Shown piece by piece: positions 22,129 to 31,441 of a stretch of 64,000 nucleotides of DNA (position 1 is the stretch's first letter; each line of letters starts with the position of its first letter). Under the pieces are notes generated by a model that saw only the letters and a list, made by a program, of their open reading frames with translations, did no database searches and had not been told where the DNA came from. This stretch comes from BQWY01 sp046351095 (GTDB lineage: Bacteria > Nitrospirota > Nitrospiria > Nitrospirales > Nitrospiraceae): the NCBI GenBank assembly GCA_046351095.1, contig JAXLZC010000001.1, positions 2,976,001 through 3,040,000 of the forward strand. The letters run 5' to 3'. Position numbers and translations under genes: made by a program.

Positions 22129-23462
22129 GCGCGGTCCTCCATCACGTGCAGGACGAGACCGGTCAGCGGCTTCGGGAAAAAGTACGTCGATTTATGCGGC
22201 ATACGTTCGCCCGCCGTAGCGACGGCGCGCACTTCCGCCACCTTCGTGGCGTTCCACAAGAGCGCCGCCTGCCCGGCGCCTTTGGCCACCCATTCGAGCG
22301 CGTCGAGCGCATCCTTCGTATAGACGATCGCTTCCAGTTCCGTTTGTGTCGGGCAGAGTTTTGTGACGACGTGTTGCTGCAGCAGCGACACATCCAAACG
22401 GTCGCGCGGCGATGCGGTCGGCGGCAATTGGTGGCTCGGGCGTAGGGCCAGCAGCCAGTATTCGTCCAATCCGCGTGCGGCCAATCCGAAACAGGGCTGC
22501 GTGCGGCCCTTGGCACGGAGCGTTTCGAGGAAATTTTTGCGAGCCTGCTCTACGGGAATCCCCTTCGTGGGGAGGCGGGTGATGTCGAAGGCGGGAGAGA
22601 GCAAGGCCTTTAAACCGGCGGCGTCCGGTACTGGCGTTGTGACGATACGATGCGTCGGCAACACAGTCAGGCCGACGTCTTCCAAACTCGTCAGCAACAT
22701 CATGACTTGATCGTATCCACGCACGGTCGTGTCGCTTGCCGCACGGCCGTCTTGCTCGCGTCGCTTGCGCTGGTAATTCAGCGCGGTTTCGTACCGATGG
22801 TGGCCGTCGGCGATAAAGAGCGGCTTCGTGCGCATCAACTCGGTCACGCGCGCGACGGTCGCCGCATCGTCCACGGCCCATACCGCTTGCTCGAATCCGT
22901 CGTCGTCGTGGAAGCGCATACGCGGCGCGGCGCCGCCAAGGCCCTGTTTCAACGCGGTGACGACGCTGCCTTCAGGGTCGGAGTAGAGCGACCAGATCGG
23001 GCTGAAGTTCGACTTGCAGGCGTCCATCAGGTTGAGCCGGTCGGTCTTGGCCGCGGCGCGCGTATTTTCGTGCGGATAAATTTCGCCGGAGTCGAGCGCG
23101 GCGAGGCGAAAATTCCCGAGGTAGCCGGTGAGCGTTTTTTTCACCGTCCCGCCCATGCCGTCCGGCATCGAGTAGGTCGTCGTGTACAGGTAAAAGGTCG
23201 GCTTCGCGTCGCGGGCCAGCGCACCGTTGGCCAGCCACTCTTGCAGCGTCCTGGCGGCGCGTGTGTACCGATTGTCGCTGTCGGTGTCCGTCGCCTGCGC
23301 CATCGAGAGCTCCAGCCGAATCACGTTGTTCGGGTGGCGAGCGTAGAACGCCTTCTGCCCCTCGGCGTCGATGATGTCATAGGGAGGCGCTACGACCTGG
23401 CGCACATCGCCGACGACGGCCGGATTAAAGACGACACCACGAAACGGTAGTACCTGCGGCAT
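22125..23462 (-). CDS. DUF1015-family protein
   Basis: 445 aa, close to the usual 400-440 of the family. Signature segments are PFRGVVFNP and VAPPYDIIDAEGQ at the N-terminus, GEIYPHENT near residue 125, and FIADGHHRYETAL near residue 220. The family has been linked by structure to ParB-like nucleotide-dependent kinases such as SerK, but the function of bacterial DUF1015 proteins is not settled. AAGGAG 5 nt before the ATG supports the start. It sits 57 nt after the polyprenyl synthase and overlaps the NtrC-type gene. Confidence 0.85.
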   Translation of the reverse strand: MPQVLPFRGVVFNPAVVGDVRQVVAPPYDIIDAEGQKAFYARHPNNVIRLELSMAQATDTDSDNRYTRAARTLQEWLANGALARDAKPTFYLYTTTYSMPDGMGGTVKKTLTGYLGNFRLAALDSGEIYPHENTRAAAKTDRLNLMDACKSNFSPIWSLYSDPEGSVVTALKQGLGGAAPRMRFHDDDGFEQAVWAVDDAATVARVTELMRTKPLFIADGHHRYETALNYQRKRREQDGRAASDTTVRGYDQVMMLLTSLEDVGLTVLPTHRIVTTPVPDAAGLKALLSPAFDITRLPTKGIPVEQARKNFLETLRAKGRTQPCFGLAARGLDEYWLLALRPSHQLPPTASPRDRLDVSLLQQHVVTKLCPTQTELEAIVYTKDALDALEWVAKGAGQAALLWNATKVAEVRAVATAGERMPHKSTYFFPKPLTGLVLHVMEDRA

Positions 23463-23519
23463 GGGACTCCTTCTTGATGAATGGGTGACGCCCTGCGCAC
23501 GGGGATCTGCGGAGGCACA

Positions 23520-24524
23520 CTAGCGGTCGCGCGTCACCATGTAGGCTGCGGCGACGGACAAGGCGCGTTTGTGCATGCAGTCGTCGAACGGGGCGAGGTC
23601 GGCCATGGCGGCTCGAATATAGGTCTGCGCTTGGTCTTTGGCGTAGGCGATGGAACCGAACTCATGCATGAGATCGAGGATATGGACGAGGTCCTGCGTC
23701 GTGAGCGACCGTGTCTCCATGCGGTCTTTGATCATTTGCCGGTCCGTCTCGCTGCAGTGCGTCAGCAGATGGAGGAGCGGGAGCGTCGCGCGACCTTGGC
23801 AGAGATCCTGTCCGATGGCTTTGCCGAATTGATCGCCGTTGGCCGTGTAATCGAGTGTGTCGTCGGCCAGCTGGAAGGCAATGCCGAGACGTTGCCCGAA
23901 TCGATACAGGGCGCGCTCCTGCGCGTCCGTCGCGCCGGCGATCATGGCGCCGACTTGGCAGGCGGCGGCGATCAAACCCGCCGTCTTATGTTCGACGATC
24001 TTCAGATAATCCGACAGCGGCATCGCCGGGTTGCCGTTGTAATAGAGTTGGAGCACTTCGCCTTCCGCCATTTTCCAGCAGGCGTCCGCGAGCGCCTCGT
24101 TCACGGCGTGCATGCGGAAGTCGACGACCTGCCGCATAGCCTTCGAATAGAGGTAGTCGCCGACGAGGATGCTGATCTGGTTGCCCCAGACTTTGCGGGC
24201 GCTGTGGCGGCCGCGGCGGACGTCGGCGTCGTCGACGACATCGTCGTGCAAGAGCGTCGCCGTATGGATGTACTCCATCAGCGCGCCGAGCTGCCAATGG
24301 TCGGTGCCGCCGTACCCGCACAGGCGGGCAGCCAGCACCAGCAACAAGGGCCGGACGCGTTTGCCGCCGCTGCTGAGAATGTGACCGGCAACGGTGTTGA
24401 CCAGGGCGACGGGCGACGTGAGGTTTGCGTGGATCTGTGTCTCGACGCCCTGCAGCTCAGCACGATAGGCCTCCCATACGTCGGCCATCGTTTCGATTGT
24501 GGAGAGCGAAGGCTGCTCGGACAT
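23520..24524 (-). CDS. Polyprenyl diphosphate synthase (IspB/HepT type)
   Basis: 334 aa trans-prenyltransferase that elongates farnesyl diphosphate with isopentenyl diphosphate to the long side chain of quinones. Both Asp-rich Mg-binding motifs are present: LLHDDVVDDADVRRG and QLADDTLDY. The GGKRVRP motif that binds isopentenyl diphosphate is at about residue 50. Chain length cannot be told by eye. The start at 24522-24524 is fixed by a TTGACT-17 bp-TAGTAT promoter whose -10 ends 7 nt before the ATG; longer in-frame extensions upstream cross that promoter and are not credible. First gene of an operon with DUF1015 and an NtrC-type regulator. Confidence 0.9.
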   Translation of the reverse strand: MSEQPSLSTIETMADVWEAYRAELQGVETQIHANLTSPVALVNTVAGHILSSGGKRVRPLLLVLAARLCGYGGTDHWQLGALMEYIHTATLLHDDVVDDADVRRGRHSARKVWGNQISILVGDYLYSKAMRQVVDFRMHAVNEALADACWKMAEGEVLQLYYNGNPAMPLSDYLKIVEHKTAGLIAAACQVGAMIAGATDAQERALYRFGQRLGIAFQLADDTLDYTANGDQFGKAIGQDLCQGRATLPLLHLLTHCSETDRQMIKDRMETRSLTTQDLVHILDLMHEFGSIAYAKDQAQTYIRAAMADLAPFDDCMHKRALSVAAAYMVTRDR

Positions 24525-24531
24525 GCGGCCG

Positions 24532-24560
24532 ATACTAGGGCAGGGGCGTCGGCAAGTCAA
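24532..24560 (-). promoter_or_regulatory. Promoter of the polyprenyl synthase operon (leaderless)
   Basis: Minus strand: -35 TTGACT (24555-24560), 17-bp spacer, -10 TAGTAT (24532-24537), then CGGCCGC and the ATG. There is no room for a Shine-Dalgarno. Confidence 0.65.
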
Positions 24561-24683
24561 GGTAAGCGCGGTTGAAACGGTCGTGCGTCCGCATACGATT
24601 CGTCCGCTGCTGATGCGTGTCTCATGTGCGCGAGCGCGGTCGCACATCGGAGCGCGATAGAGCACGATACGTGCCCGTTTGTC

Positions 24684-24713
24684 TTGACAGATTTGCACGC
24701 CTTCCAGTAACGT
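24684..24713 (+). promoter_or_regulatory. Candidate promoter of gltB-gltD
   Basis: -35 TTGACA (24684-24689), 18-bp spacer, TAACGT (24708-24713). The -10 is weak; if correct, the leader is about 200 nt. Confidence 0.35.
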
Positions 24714-24918
24714 GCTCGTTCGATTTACGCGCGTCCACTCTGATCGTCGCACCCGCATGGTTTCCGTGCACTTCCTGCCCTCGGCGAGGCCTGGCTGTGT
24801 GTCTCCAGCGGCGACGAATTCCGAGTAACATAATAAAGAGCGAGAGCGGTGTGTACGCAGCATCAGGAGCAGCGAGATATTTCCCACAGAAGCCGTTGAG
24901 TAGAGGACAGGCTCGTCG

Positions 24919-27900
24919 ATGATGAACATTCCAGGACTTCCCCCGGCGCAAGGGCTGTACGATCCCGAGCAGGAAAAGGACAGCTGCGGCGTCGGCTTCG
25001 TCGTCAATATTAAAGGTCAAAAATCGCACGACATTGTGCGCAAGGGGTTGCTCGTCCTCGAGAACCTGACGCACCGCGGCGCGCAGGGCAGCGACCCGCT
25101 CACGGGCGACGGCGCGGGGATTTTGATCCAGGTGCCGCACGACTTTTTTAAGCGTGCCTGTGCCGATGTGCGCGTGAAGTTGCCGGACGCCGGCGAATAC
25201 GGCGTGGGCATGGTGTTCCTCCCGCGCGACGAGGAATCGCGGAAGTCCTGCGAGACGTTGTTCGAGCGCGCGATCGCCGCCGAAGGCATGAAGTTACTCG
25301 GCTGGCGCGACGTGCCGGTGAAGAGCGACGCCATCGGACCAGTGGCGCGCAGCACCGAGCCGACCATGCGGCAGGTGTTCATTGCACGCGGCATGTTGAG
25401 CGAACAGCAGTTCGAGCAGAAGCTCTACGTCATCCGTAAGCAGGTGGAGCGGGCGGTGCGCGGCTCGGCCATCCAACAGCGCGACTATTTCTACGTCGTC
25501 AGCTTGTCCGCCAATACGATCGTCTATAAAGGGTTGCTGCTGCCCGAGCAGATGGGCCAGTACTACCAGGACCTCGGCGATGCGAGCGTGGTCAGCTCGC
25601 TGGCGTTGGTCCACTCGCGCTTCAGCACGAATACGTTCCCGACCTGGCCGCTGGCGCACCCCTATCGCTACATCTGCCACAACGGCGAGATCAACACGCT
25701 CAAGGGCAACGTGAATTGGATGCGCGCGCGCCAAGGCCGCCTGCATTCGGAGGCCTTCGGCAAGGACCTCGAAAAACTCTACCCGATCGTCTACGACAAG
25801 CAGAGCGACTCGGCCTGCCTCGACAACGCGCTCGAATTTTTGGTGTTGGGCGGACGCTCGCTGCCGCATTCGATGATGATGCTGATCCCGGAACCCTGGG
25901 TCGGCAATCCGCATATGGACCTCGACCGGCGCGGGTTCTACGAGTACCACGCGGCCATGATGGAGCCGTGGGACGGCCCGGCGGCGGTCTGTTTCACCGA
26001 CGGCAAGATGATCGGCGCGACGTTGGATCGCAACGGCCTGCGGCCTTGCCGTTATCAGGTGACGAACGACGATGTGGTGACGCTGGCGTCGGAAGCCGGT
26101 GTGTTGCCCGCCGAGGCGAAGGACATCAGGCAGAAGGGCCGTTTGCAGCCGGGACGGATGTTCCTGGTCGACACCGTCCAGGGGCGCATCATCGCCGACG
26201 AGGAAGTGAAGGCCGACATCGTCGGCCGTCGTCCCTATCGCCAGTGGGTCACACAGTATCGCGTGTCGTTGGACGAATTGCCCGATCCCATCAGCGTGCC
26301 GCAGCCGGACCATCCCACGATCCGCCAGCGCCAACAGGCCTTCGGCTACACGATCGAAGAGCTGAAGATGGTCATCACGCCGATGGTCGTGAACGGCGAA
26401 GAAGCCATCTCGTCGATGGGCACGGATACGCCGTTGGCCGTGCTCTCCGACCGGCCGCAGTTGCTGTATAAGTATTTCCGCCAGTTGTTCGCGCAGGTCA
26501 CGAATCCGCCGATCGACCCGATCCGCGAAGAATTGGTCATGTCGCTCGTCACGAGCATCGGTCCTAAGCCGAACCTGATGATCGAGATGCCCGAGTCGTG
26601 CCGACGTATCCGCGTGAAGCAGCCGATCCTGACGAACGCCGATCTGCAGAAGATCCGCGAATTCGAAGATCCGAACTTCAAGAGCCTCACGCTGAAGATG
26701 TTGTTCCCCGTGGCCGAAGGGCCGGACGGGCTCGGCGCGGCGGTGGAAGAGCTGTGCCGCCAGGCGTCGCAGGCGATCAAGGACGGCTATAAGTTCCTGA
26801 TCCTGAGCGATCGCGGCGTGAACGAAGAGTGGGCCCCGATTCCGAGTCTCTTGGCGATTGCGGCGGTGCACCATCATTTGGTGCGCGAGGCGACGCGGAC
26901 GGAAGTCGGCCTCGTCGTTGAAACCGGCGAGCCACGCGATACGCACCATTTCGCCTGCCTCATCGGCTATGGCGCCGGGACGGTGAATCCGTATCTCGTG
27001 TTCGAAACGTTGGTCGATTTCGAACGCGACGGCTACTTACCCGAAGGGCTGGACGCGGCGACGGCGGAAGGCAAATTCATCAAGGCCGTGAACAAGGGCC
27101 TGCTGAAGATTTTCTCGAAGATGGGGATCTCCACGGTGCAGTCGTATTGCGGCGCGCAGATCTTCGAAGCGATCGGATTGAGCAGCGATCTGGTGGATCG
27201 GTATTTCACCGGCACGCCGTCGCGGTTGCAAGGGATCGGCCTGCGCGAGATCGGCGAAGAGACGTTGCGTCGCCATCGTCAGGCCTACGAGCCGGTCGCG
27301 TTGCGCCAGTTGGACTTCGGCGGAGAAATTCACTTCCGCGCGCAAGGCGAACACCACAACTGGAATCCGGACACTATCTATAAGTTGCAGCACGCCACGC
27401 GGTCGAACGATCCGCAGACGTTTGCGGAGTTCGCCGCGCTCGTGAACGACGAAAGTAAACGCCGTTCGACCCTGCGCGGGCTGCTCGACTTGAAGTTCGC
27501 GGAGCAATCGGTGCCGCTCGACGAGGTGGAGTCGGCGAAGGAGATCGTCAAGCGCTTTAATACGGGCGCCATGTCCTTCGGCTCGATCAGTCAGGAAGCA
27601 CACGAGACGCTGGCGATCGCGATGAATCGCCTCGGCGGCCGCAGCAATACCGGCGAGGGCGGCGAAGATGCGCAGCGCTTCGTGCCGTTGCCGAACGGCG
27701 ACTCGAAAAATTCGTACATCAAGCAGGTGGCGTCGGCGCGGTTCGGCGTTACGGCGAATTACCTGGTGAATGCGCGCGAGTTGCAGATCAAGATGGCGCA
27801 GGGCGCCAAGCCCGGCGAGGGCGGGCAGCTGCCCGGCCACAAAGTGGACGAGAACATCGCGCGGCTGCGGTTTTCGACGCCGGGCGTCTCGCTCATTTCG

Positions 27901-29457
27901 CCGCCGCCGCACCATGACATTTATTCCATCGAGGATTTGGCGCAGCTCATCTTCGATTTAAAAAACAGCAATCCCGCTGCGGCCGTGTCGGTCAAGCTCG
28001 TGTCGGAAGTCGGCGTGGGTACCGTGGCCGCGGGTGTCGCCAAGGCGCATGCGGATAAGGTGCTGATCAGCGGCGATTCCGGCGGCACCGGTGCGTCGCC
28101 GTTGTCGTCGATCAAGTACGCTGGTATTCCGTGGGAGTTGGGGCTCGCGGAGACGCATCAGACGTTGGTGCTGAACGACTTGCGTGGACGTATCCGCGTC
28201 GAGACGGATGGGCAGTTGAAGACGGGGCGCGACGTGGTGATCGCCGCGTTGCTCGGCGCCGAAGAGTTCGGCTTCGCGACCGCGCCGCTGATCGTCGAAG
28301 GCTGCATCATGATGCGCAAGTGCCATCTGAACACCTGCCCGGTCGGCATCGCGACGCAAGACCAGGAACTCCGTAAGCGTTTCTCCGGATCGCCCGACCA
28401 CGTGGTGAATTATTTCTTCTTCGTGGCGGAAGAGATCCGTGGGTTGATGGCCAAGCTCGGGTTCCGCACGGTCAACGAGATGGTCGGCCGCGTCGACAAG
28501 CTGAAGATTCAAAAGGCGGTGGACCACTGGAAGGCGAAGGGCCTCGATCTGACGCCGCTGCTCACGGCGCCTGCCGTGCCGGACGAGATCCCGCGCTACT
28601 GCGTGCAGACGCAGGATCACGGCATCGCGAATATCCTCGACGTGAAATTGATCGAGCTCTGCCGCCCGGCCATCGACAAAGGCGAGAAGGTCACGCTGGA
28701 TCTGCCGATCCGTAACGTCAATCGGACGACGGGGACGATGTTGTCCAGCCAGGTTGCGAAAAAGTACGGGACGGCAGGGTTGCCGCCGGATACGATCACG
28801 ATCCGGTTCAAAGGCTCGGCCGGACAATCGTTCGGCGCGTTCCTGTCGCCGGGTATCACGCTTTCGCTGGAAGGCGAGTCGAACGACTACCTCGGCAAAG
28901 GCTTGTCCGGTGGAAAGATCGTGGTGGTGCCGCCGAAGGGCGCGACGTTCACGCCGGAAGATACGATCTTGATCGGTAACACGTCGTTATACGGTGCGAC
29001 CAGCGGCGAAAGTTATTTCTACGGCCGCGCGGGCGAACGATTCGCCGTGCGCAACAGCGGCGCGACGGCCGTCATCGAAGGCACGGGCGACCACGGTTGC
29101 GAATACATGACCGGCGGGATCGTGGTGGTGCTCGGCAAGACCGGGCGCAACTTCGCGGCGGGGATGTCGGGCGGCGTCGCCTACGTACACAACGAAGACG
29201 GCAAGTTCGAGTCGCGGTGTAACCTCGGTATGGTGGAGCTTGAACCGGTCTCGTCCCTCGACGACAAGCAAGTGTTGCGGTCGTTGATCGAGTCGTACGT
29301 CGCCCATACCGGCAGCCGGAAGGCGAAGAAGTTGCTCGACGACTGGAATTCGGTGCTGCCGAAATTCGTGAAGGTCATGCCGGTCGACTACAAACGTGTG
29401 CTGGCCGAGCGGAAGGCCGCCGCGACCAAGGTCGGCAGCGGCAAAGGGAAAAAATAG
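24919..29457 (+). CDS. gltB: Glutamate synthase (NADPH-type) large subunit
   Basis: 1512 aa, the usual length. It makes two glutamates from glutamine and 2-oxoglutarate; ammonia released by the N-terminal amidotransferase is channelled to the FMN site. C23 (KDSCGVGF) would become the N-terminal nucleophile after processing. The glutaminase domain runs to about 410, the central domain to about 780, and the FMN domain follows with the 3Fe-4S cysteines in CHLNTCPVG near residue 1137. The C-terminal GXGXG beta-helix domain (about 1230-1480) contains EYMTGGIVVVLGKTGRNFAAGM (in part: GGIVVVLGKTG). AGAGGA upstream supports the ATG ATG start. gltD lies 41 nt downstream. Central to nitrogen assimilation. 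Confidence 0.96.
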   Translation: MMNIPGLPPAQGLYDPEQEKDSCGVGFVVNIKGQKSHDIVRKGLLVLENLTHRGAQGSDPLTGDGAGILIQVPHDFFKRACADVRVKLPDAGEYGVGMVFLPRDEESRKSCETLFERAIAAEGMKLLGWRDVPVKSDAIGPVARSTEPTMRQVFIARGMLSEQQFEQKLYVIRKQVERAVRGSAIQQRDYFYVVSLSANTIVYKGLLLPEQMGQYYQDLGDASVVSSLALVHSRFSTNTFPTWPLAHPYRYICHNGEINTLKGNVNWMRARQGRLHSEAFGKDLEKLYPIVYDKQSDSACLDNALEFLVLGGRSLPHSMMMLIPEPWVGNPHMDLDRRGFYEYHAAMMEPWDGPAAVCFTDGKMIGATLDRNGLRPCRYQVTNDDVVTLASEAGVLPAEAKDIRQKGRLQPGRMFLVDTVQGRIIADEEVKADIVGRRPYRQWVTQYRVSLDELPDPISVPQPDHPTIRQRQQAFGYTIEELKMVITPMVVNGEEAISSMGTDTPLAVLSDRPQLLYKYFRQLFAQVTNPPIDPIREELVMSLVTSIGPKPNLMIEMPESCRRIRVKQPILTNADLQKIREFEDPNFKSLTLKMLFPVAEGPDGLGAAVEELCRQASQAIKDGYKFLILSDRGVNEEWAPIPSLLAIAAVHHHLVREATRTEVGLVVETGEPRDTHHFACLIGYGAGTVNPYLVFETLVDFERDGYLPEGLDAATAEGKFIKAVNKGLLKIFSKMGISTVQSYCGAQIFEAIGLSSDLVDRYFTGTPSRLQGIGLREIGEETLRRHRQAYEPVALRQLDFGGEIHFRAQGEHHNWNPDTIYKLQHATRSNDPQTFAEFAALVNDESKRRSTLRGLLDLKFAEQSVPLDEVESAKEIVKRFNTGAMSFGSISQEAHETLAIAMNRLGGRSNTGEGGEDAQRFVPLPNGDSKNSYIKQVASARFGVTANYLVNARELQIKMAQGAKPGEGGQLPGHKVDENIARLRFSTPGVSLISPPPHHDIYSIEDLAQLIFDLKNSNPAAAVSVKLVSEVGVGTVAAGVAKAHADKVLISGDSGGTGASPLSSIKYAGIPWELGLAETHQTLVLNDLRGRIRVETDGQLKTGRDVVIAALLGAEEFGFATAPLIVEGCIMMRKCHLNTCPVGIATQDQELRKRFSGSPDHVVNYFFFVAEEIRGLMAKLGFRTVNEMVGRVDKLKIQKAVDHWKAKGLDLTPLLTAPAVPDEIPRYCVQTQDHGIANILDVKLIELCRPAIDKGEKVTLDLPIRNVNRTTGTMLSSQVAKKYGTAGLPPDTITIRFKGSAGQSFGAFLSPGITLSLEGESNDYLGKGLSGGKIVVVPPKGATFTPEDTILIGNTSLYGATSGESYFYGRAGERFAVRNSGATAVIEGTGDHGCEYMTGGIVVVLGKTGRNFAAGMSGGVAYVHNEDGKFESRCNLGMVELEPVSSLDDKQVLRSLIESYVAHTGSRKAKKLLDDWNSVLPKFVKVMPVDYKRVLAERKAAATKVGSGKGKK

Positions 29458-29498
29458 TATTCGTCGATGGGCGATGTTGCACGATAGGGGTTGGACAC

Positions 29499-30932
29499 AT
29501 GGGTGATGTCAGAGGGTTTCTGAAATACAAGCGGGAAGGGCCGACGCGTCGTCCGACCGAACTGCGCGTGCTCGACTATAAGGAATTGTACGAGCCGTTT
29601 CCCGAAGACAAGCTCAAAGTGCAGGGCGCCCGCTGCATGGACTGTGGTGTGCCGTTTTGCCAGAGCAACACCGGCTGTCCGGTCGTGAACCTGATCCCCG
29701 AGTGGAACGACTTGGTGTTCCGCGGGCGCTGGCATGACGCGTTAAAGGCGCTGCATACGACCAACAATTTCCCCGAGTTCACCGGCCGCCTCTGTCCTGC
29801 GCCCTGCGAGTCCGCTTGCGTGCTGGGGATCAATGCCGACCCCGTGTCGATTCGTGTGATCGAGTGGAACATCGTCGATCGCGGATTCGACGAAGGCTTC
29901 GTGCAACCGATTCTACCCTCCGATAAGAGCGGGAAGTCCGTGGCCATCGTCGGATCCGGTCCCGCTGGATTGGCGGCCGCGCAACAGTTGGCGCGCGCGG
30001 GTCATGATGTGACGGTGTACGAAAAGGCCGATCGTATCGGCGGGCTGCTTCGTTACGGTATTCCCGATTTCAAAATGGAAAAGTGGGTCCTCGACCGGCG
30101 TCTGGAGCAGATGCGCGCCGAGGGCGTGAAGTTCGTCACGAGTACGACGATCGGTACCGACATCACGGGCGATGCGTTGCGTCAGCAGTTCGACGCCGTC
30201 GGGTTGGCGATGGGCGCCGAGCAGGCGCGCGAATTGCCGGTTCCGGGACGCGAGCTGAAGGGTATCCATCTCGCGATGGAATATTTGACGCAGCAGAACA
30301 AGCGCGTCGCGGGCGACGCCGACCTGGGCGAACCCATCACCGCAAAAGGGAAACGCGTCGTCGTCATCGGCGGCGGCGACACCGGCTCCGACTGCGTCGG
30401 CACGGCGCATCGACAGGGCGCCGCCGAAGTGCATCAATTCGAATTGTTGCCCGAACCGCCGCCCAAGCGGGCAGGCTCTACGCCCTGGCCGCTCTGGCCT
30501 ATGCAACTTCGTACGTCGCATGCGCACGAAGAAGGGTGCGACCGGCAGTGGTGTGTCTCGACCACGAAGTTCGACGGACATAACGGCCACGTCACCAAGT
30601 TGCACGCGGTGCGTGTCGTGTTCGAACAGGGCAAGTTCACGCCGGTGCCCGGCAGCGAATTCACCATCGACGCGGATCTCGTTCTGCTCGCGATGGGGTT
30701 CACCGGCCCCGTGAAAAACGGATTGCTCGACAGCCTCGGCGTCACCTACGACGCACGCGGTGCCGTGCAGGCCGACGCCGGCTACATGACGAATCTGGAC
30801 GGGGTCTTCGCCGGAGGCGACACTAGACGCGGCGCCTCGCTGATCGTCTGGGCCATTGCCGAAGGCCGCAAAATGGCCGCCGGCATCAATGCCTACCTCA
30901 ACGCCGGCAAATCCGCGAAGACAAGCCGCTGA
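29499..30932 (+). CDS. gltD: Glutamate synthase small subunit
   Basis: 477 aa, FAD- and Fe-S-containing subunit that passes NADPH electrons to the large subunit. N-terminal cysteine clusters for two [4Fe-4S] centres are clear (RCMDCGVPFCQ, TGCPV, LCPAPCESACVLG). Two dinucleotide-binding folds follow: VAIVGSGPAGLAAAQQLA for FAD (in part: VGSGPAGLAAAQ) and VVIGGGDTGSDCVG for NADPH. The C-terminal GDTRRGASLIVWAIAEGR is typical. It is translated from the gltB transcript. Confidence 0.96.
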   Translation: MGDVRGFLKYKREGPTRRPTELRVLDYKELYEPFPEDKLKVQGARCMDCGVPFCQSNTGCPVVNLIPEWNDLVFRGRWHDALKALHTTNNFPEFTGRLCPAPCESACVLGINADPVSIRVIEWNIVDRGFDEGFVQPILPSDKSGKSVAIVGSGPAGLAAAQQLARAGHDVTVYEKADRIGGLLRYGIPDFKMEKWVLDRRLEQMRAEGVKFVTSTTIGTDITGDALRQQFDAVGLAMGAEQARELPVPGRELKGIHLAMEYLTQQNKRVAGDADLGEPITAKGKRVVVIGGGDTGSDCVGTAHRQGAAEVHQFELLPEPPPKRAGSTPWPLWPMQLRTSHAHEEGCDRQWCVSTTKFDGHNGHVTKLHAVRVVFEQGKFTPVPGSEFTIDADLVLLAMGFTGPVKNGLLDSLGVTYDARGAVQADAGYMTNLDGVFAGGDTRRGASLIVWAIAEGRKMAAGINAYLNAGKSAKTSR

Positions 30933-31198
30933 GCCGTCTTTGTGGAGTGGTGTGTCTGTCTGCCGGATGTCTTTGTGGCGTTGGGGCTTGTGCGCGCGCT
31001 TTTCGTGATTCTTGCTCCCCATGGGTAGCCTACATCGAAGAGCAGCTACACTTCGTGTTTCCCATCTCCCGTCTCATCTGAAATAGCGCTCCGATGCTGC
31101 GCCCGTAGTAGCTGCCAGTTAGCACAAACACTTTTTCTCGTAAGTGGTCGGGCGACGGTAAGTTCGGTCGCTTGCGCTTCAAGTGTGCAATGTGTACG

Positions 31199-31208
31199 AT
31201 TGTACAAT
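31199..31208 (+). promoter_or_regulatory. Palindromic operator candidate upstream of vapBC
   Basis: Perfect 10-bp palindrome ATTGTACAAT, 23 nt before the vapB start, inside an A/T-rich stretch (TGTACGATTGTACAATATATGC, about 31193-31214) that could hold the -10 box. VapB antitoxins usually bind such sites to repress their own operon. The 250 bases before it (30933-31198) hold no recognisable gene. Confidence 0.5.
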
Positions 31209-31231
31209 ATATGCATACTCTGGAGGGAAGC

Positions 31232-31441
31232 ATGCGGACAAATATTGTCATCGATAACAGTTTGATGAGGCAGGCGATGCGCGCAACGGGTCTTGCGACA
31301 AAGCGGGCCGTCGTTGAGGAAGGATTGCGTTTGCTTGTGAAGATCAAGGGGCAGGAGGGAATTCGGAAATTGCGAGGAAAAATTGCATGGGAAGGTGATC
31401 TCTCTGCCATGCGAGAGGGGCGTATCAAGGCCGCCTCATGA
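31232..31441 (+). CDS. vapB: VapB-type antitoxin
   Basis: 69 aa from ATG 31232, with GGAGGG 4 nt upstream (31222-31227). The N-terminus MRTNIVIDNSLMRQAMRATGLATKRAVVEEGL (in part: MRTNIVIDNSLM) is the ribbon-helix-helix-like start of the VapB family seen with PIN-domain toxins. The C-terminal half (KLRGKIAWEGDLSAMR) is the toxin-binding tail. Its stop overlaps the toxin start by 4 nt. The gene pair is less GC-rich than its neighbours, as expected for an acquired module. Confidence 0.85.
   Translation: MRTNIVIDNSLMRQAMRATGLATKRAVVEEGLRLLVKIKGQEGIRKLRGKIAWEGDLSAMREGRIKAAS

Larger units (their letters stand above)
24525..24918. other. Intergenic region between the divergent polyprenyl synthase and gltB
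   Basis: 394 bases without a credible gene. Contains the leaderless polyprenyl synthase promoter (24532-24560, minus) and a candidate gltB promoter (24684-24713, plus). The second half has an A/T-rich patch (TAACATAATAAAGAG, about 24827-24841). No riboswitch or hairpin terminator was recognised. Confidence 0.5.

Noticed and set aside
25294..26949. 551-codon open frame antisense to gltB
   Set aside because: High GC with strong codon bias opens long frames on the opposite strand. The protein is His/Arg/Leu-rich with no recognised motif, and gltB is certain.
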